The notes beneath the pieces are model-generated. The model did not search any database. It was not told the origin of the DNA and saw nothing but the letters and a program-made list of their open reading frames with translations. A DNA stretch of 64,000 bases from Cuneatibacter caecimuris (lineage in GTDB: Bacteria; Bacillota; Clostridia; Lachnospirales; Lachnospiraceae): NCBI RefSeq assembly GCF_004216775.1, contig NZ_SGXF01000002.1, forward strand, positions 186,001 through 250,000, written 5' to 3'. Within the stretch, counting starts at the first letter, position 1, and the number at the start of each line of letters is the position of its first letter. Of this stretch, positions 63,882-64,000 are shown one piece after another. The position numbers and the translations under genes are program-made.

Positions 63882-64000
63882 ATGTCTTACAACAAGACAG
63901 TACTGCACAGCTCTGTGGCAGTGGACTCCATATACAGCATCCACTATTTCGAATATATGAGTGATTTTTCTTTTCCCGGAGAAGCCCATGATTTCTGGGA
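63882..64000 (+). CDS. start of an AraC-type regulator (truncated by the window)
   Basis: ATG 63882 behind AAAGGAGG opens a frame that runs off the edge after 39 codons. SIYSIHYFEYMSDFSF and GEAHDFWE resemble the cupin-type sensor start of AraC regulators that respond to sugars. Only the first part is seen. Confidence 0.55.
   Translation, partial: MSYNKTVLHSSVAVDSIYSIHYFEYMSDFSFPGEAHDFW

Noticed and set aside
1-64000. CRISPR array, tRNA, rRNA or complete transposase
   Set aside because: None found. Repeats present are dispersed and structured, not regularly spaced; no cloverleaf or DDE/tyrosine recombinase gene was recognised.

Overview
The window looks like a chromosomal segment of a spore-forming, Gram-positive anaerobe of the Lachnospiraceae/Clostridia type. 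The signs are a SleC-type spore cortex protein, the tepA-ftsK pair, DUF5716/DUF5717 genes, formate-tetrahydrofolate ligase beside FolD, an [FeFe]-hydrogenase-like protein, a CD3324-family regulator, TTG/GTG starts behind strong GGAGG sites, and consensus sigma-A promoters with 17-bp spacers. No rRNA, tRNA, CRISPR array or intact transposase was found. Most genes are on the minus strand.

Region by region. 1-5.9 kb (minus): a GH78 alpha-L-rhamnosidase cut by the window edge, scpB-scpA (condensin partners), a membrane-anchored phosphoesterase and a D,D-carboxypeptidase. 6-7.1 kb (plus): a DAHP synthase. 7.3-17.1 kb (minus): a remnant of a sugar reductase, a membrane protein fused to a spermidine-synthase-like domain, an envelope group (SGNH hydrolase, DUF4358 lipoprotein, CPBP protease, GT2), and carA-carB behind a leader that contains a U9 tract. 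17.1-22.5 kb: small genes and likely acquired genes (zinc-ribbon membrane protein, TetR plus flavodoxin, an aminoglycoside-phosphotransferase-like gene with a 22-codon leader ORF, a SleC-like protein, a BilS-like flavodoxin). 22.6-25.2 kb: csoR-copA copper efflux with a CsoR operator. 25.3-31.1 kb: a self-contained three-gene unit of DUF5717, DUF5716 (Hsp70/actin-like) and a helical protein. 31-36.4 kb: rarA, a two-gene helical-repeat unit, DUF1062, a HipA-like kinase and a CD3324 regulator.

36.6-48.7 kb (minus) is a long collinear run: tepA, ftsK, fhs, murE, a murF-folD in-frame fusion, then a hydrogenase-like protein, a nitroreductase and an MBL hydrolase. It mixes cell-wall precursor ligases with one-carbon (Wood-Ljungdahl type) enzymes. 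48.9-52.8 kb is visibly more AT-rich and holds an alkylation-response operon (alkA-adaA-ABM-ogt-methyltransferase) and a GNAT gene. 53.2-55.2 kb carries a NahK-like sugar kinase with a nucleotidyltransferase. 55.3-62.3 kb is a signalling operon: a c-di-GMP protein with domains REC-GGDEF-EAL-REC-GGDEF, a hybrid histidine kinase and a solute-binding lipoprotein. A regulator with two GntR-like helices and the start of an AraC-type gene close the window.

Two families of structured intergenic repeats are scattered through the window. Family A is at about 7.1, 18.9, 22.5, 36.0 and 53.1 kb, and family B is at 17.6 and 53.0 kb. Their stems differ in sequence between copies but remain paired. The features most worth following are the MurF-FolD fusion, the DUF5717/5716 cassette, the repeats, and the leader ORF before the phosphotransferase.
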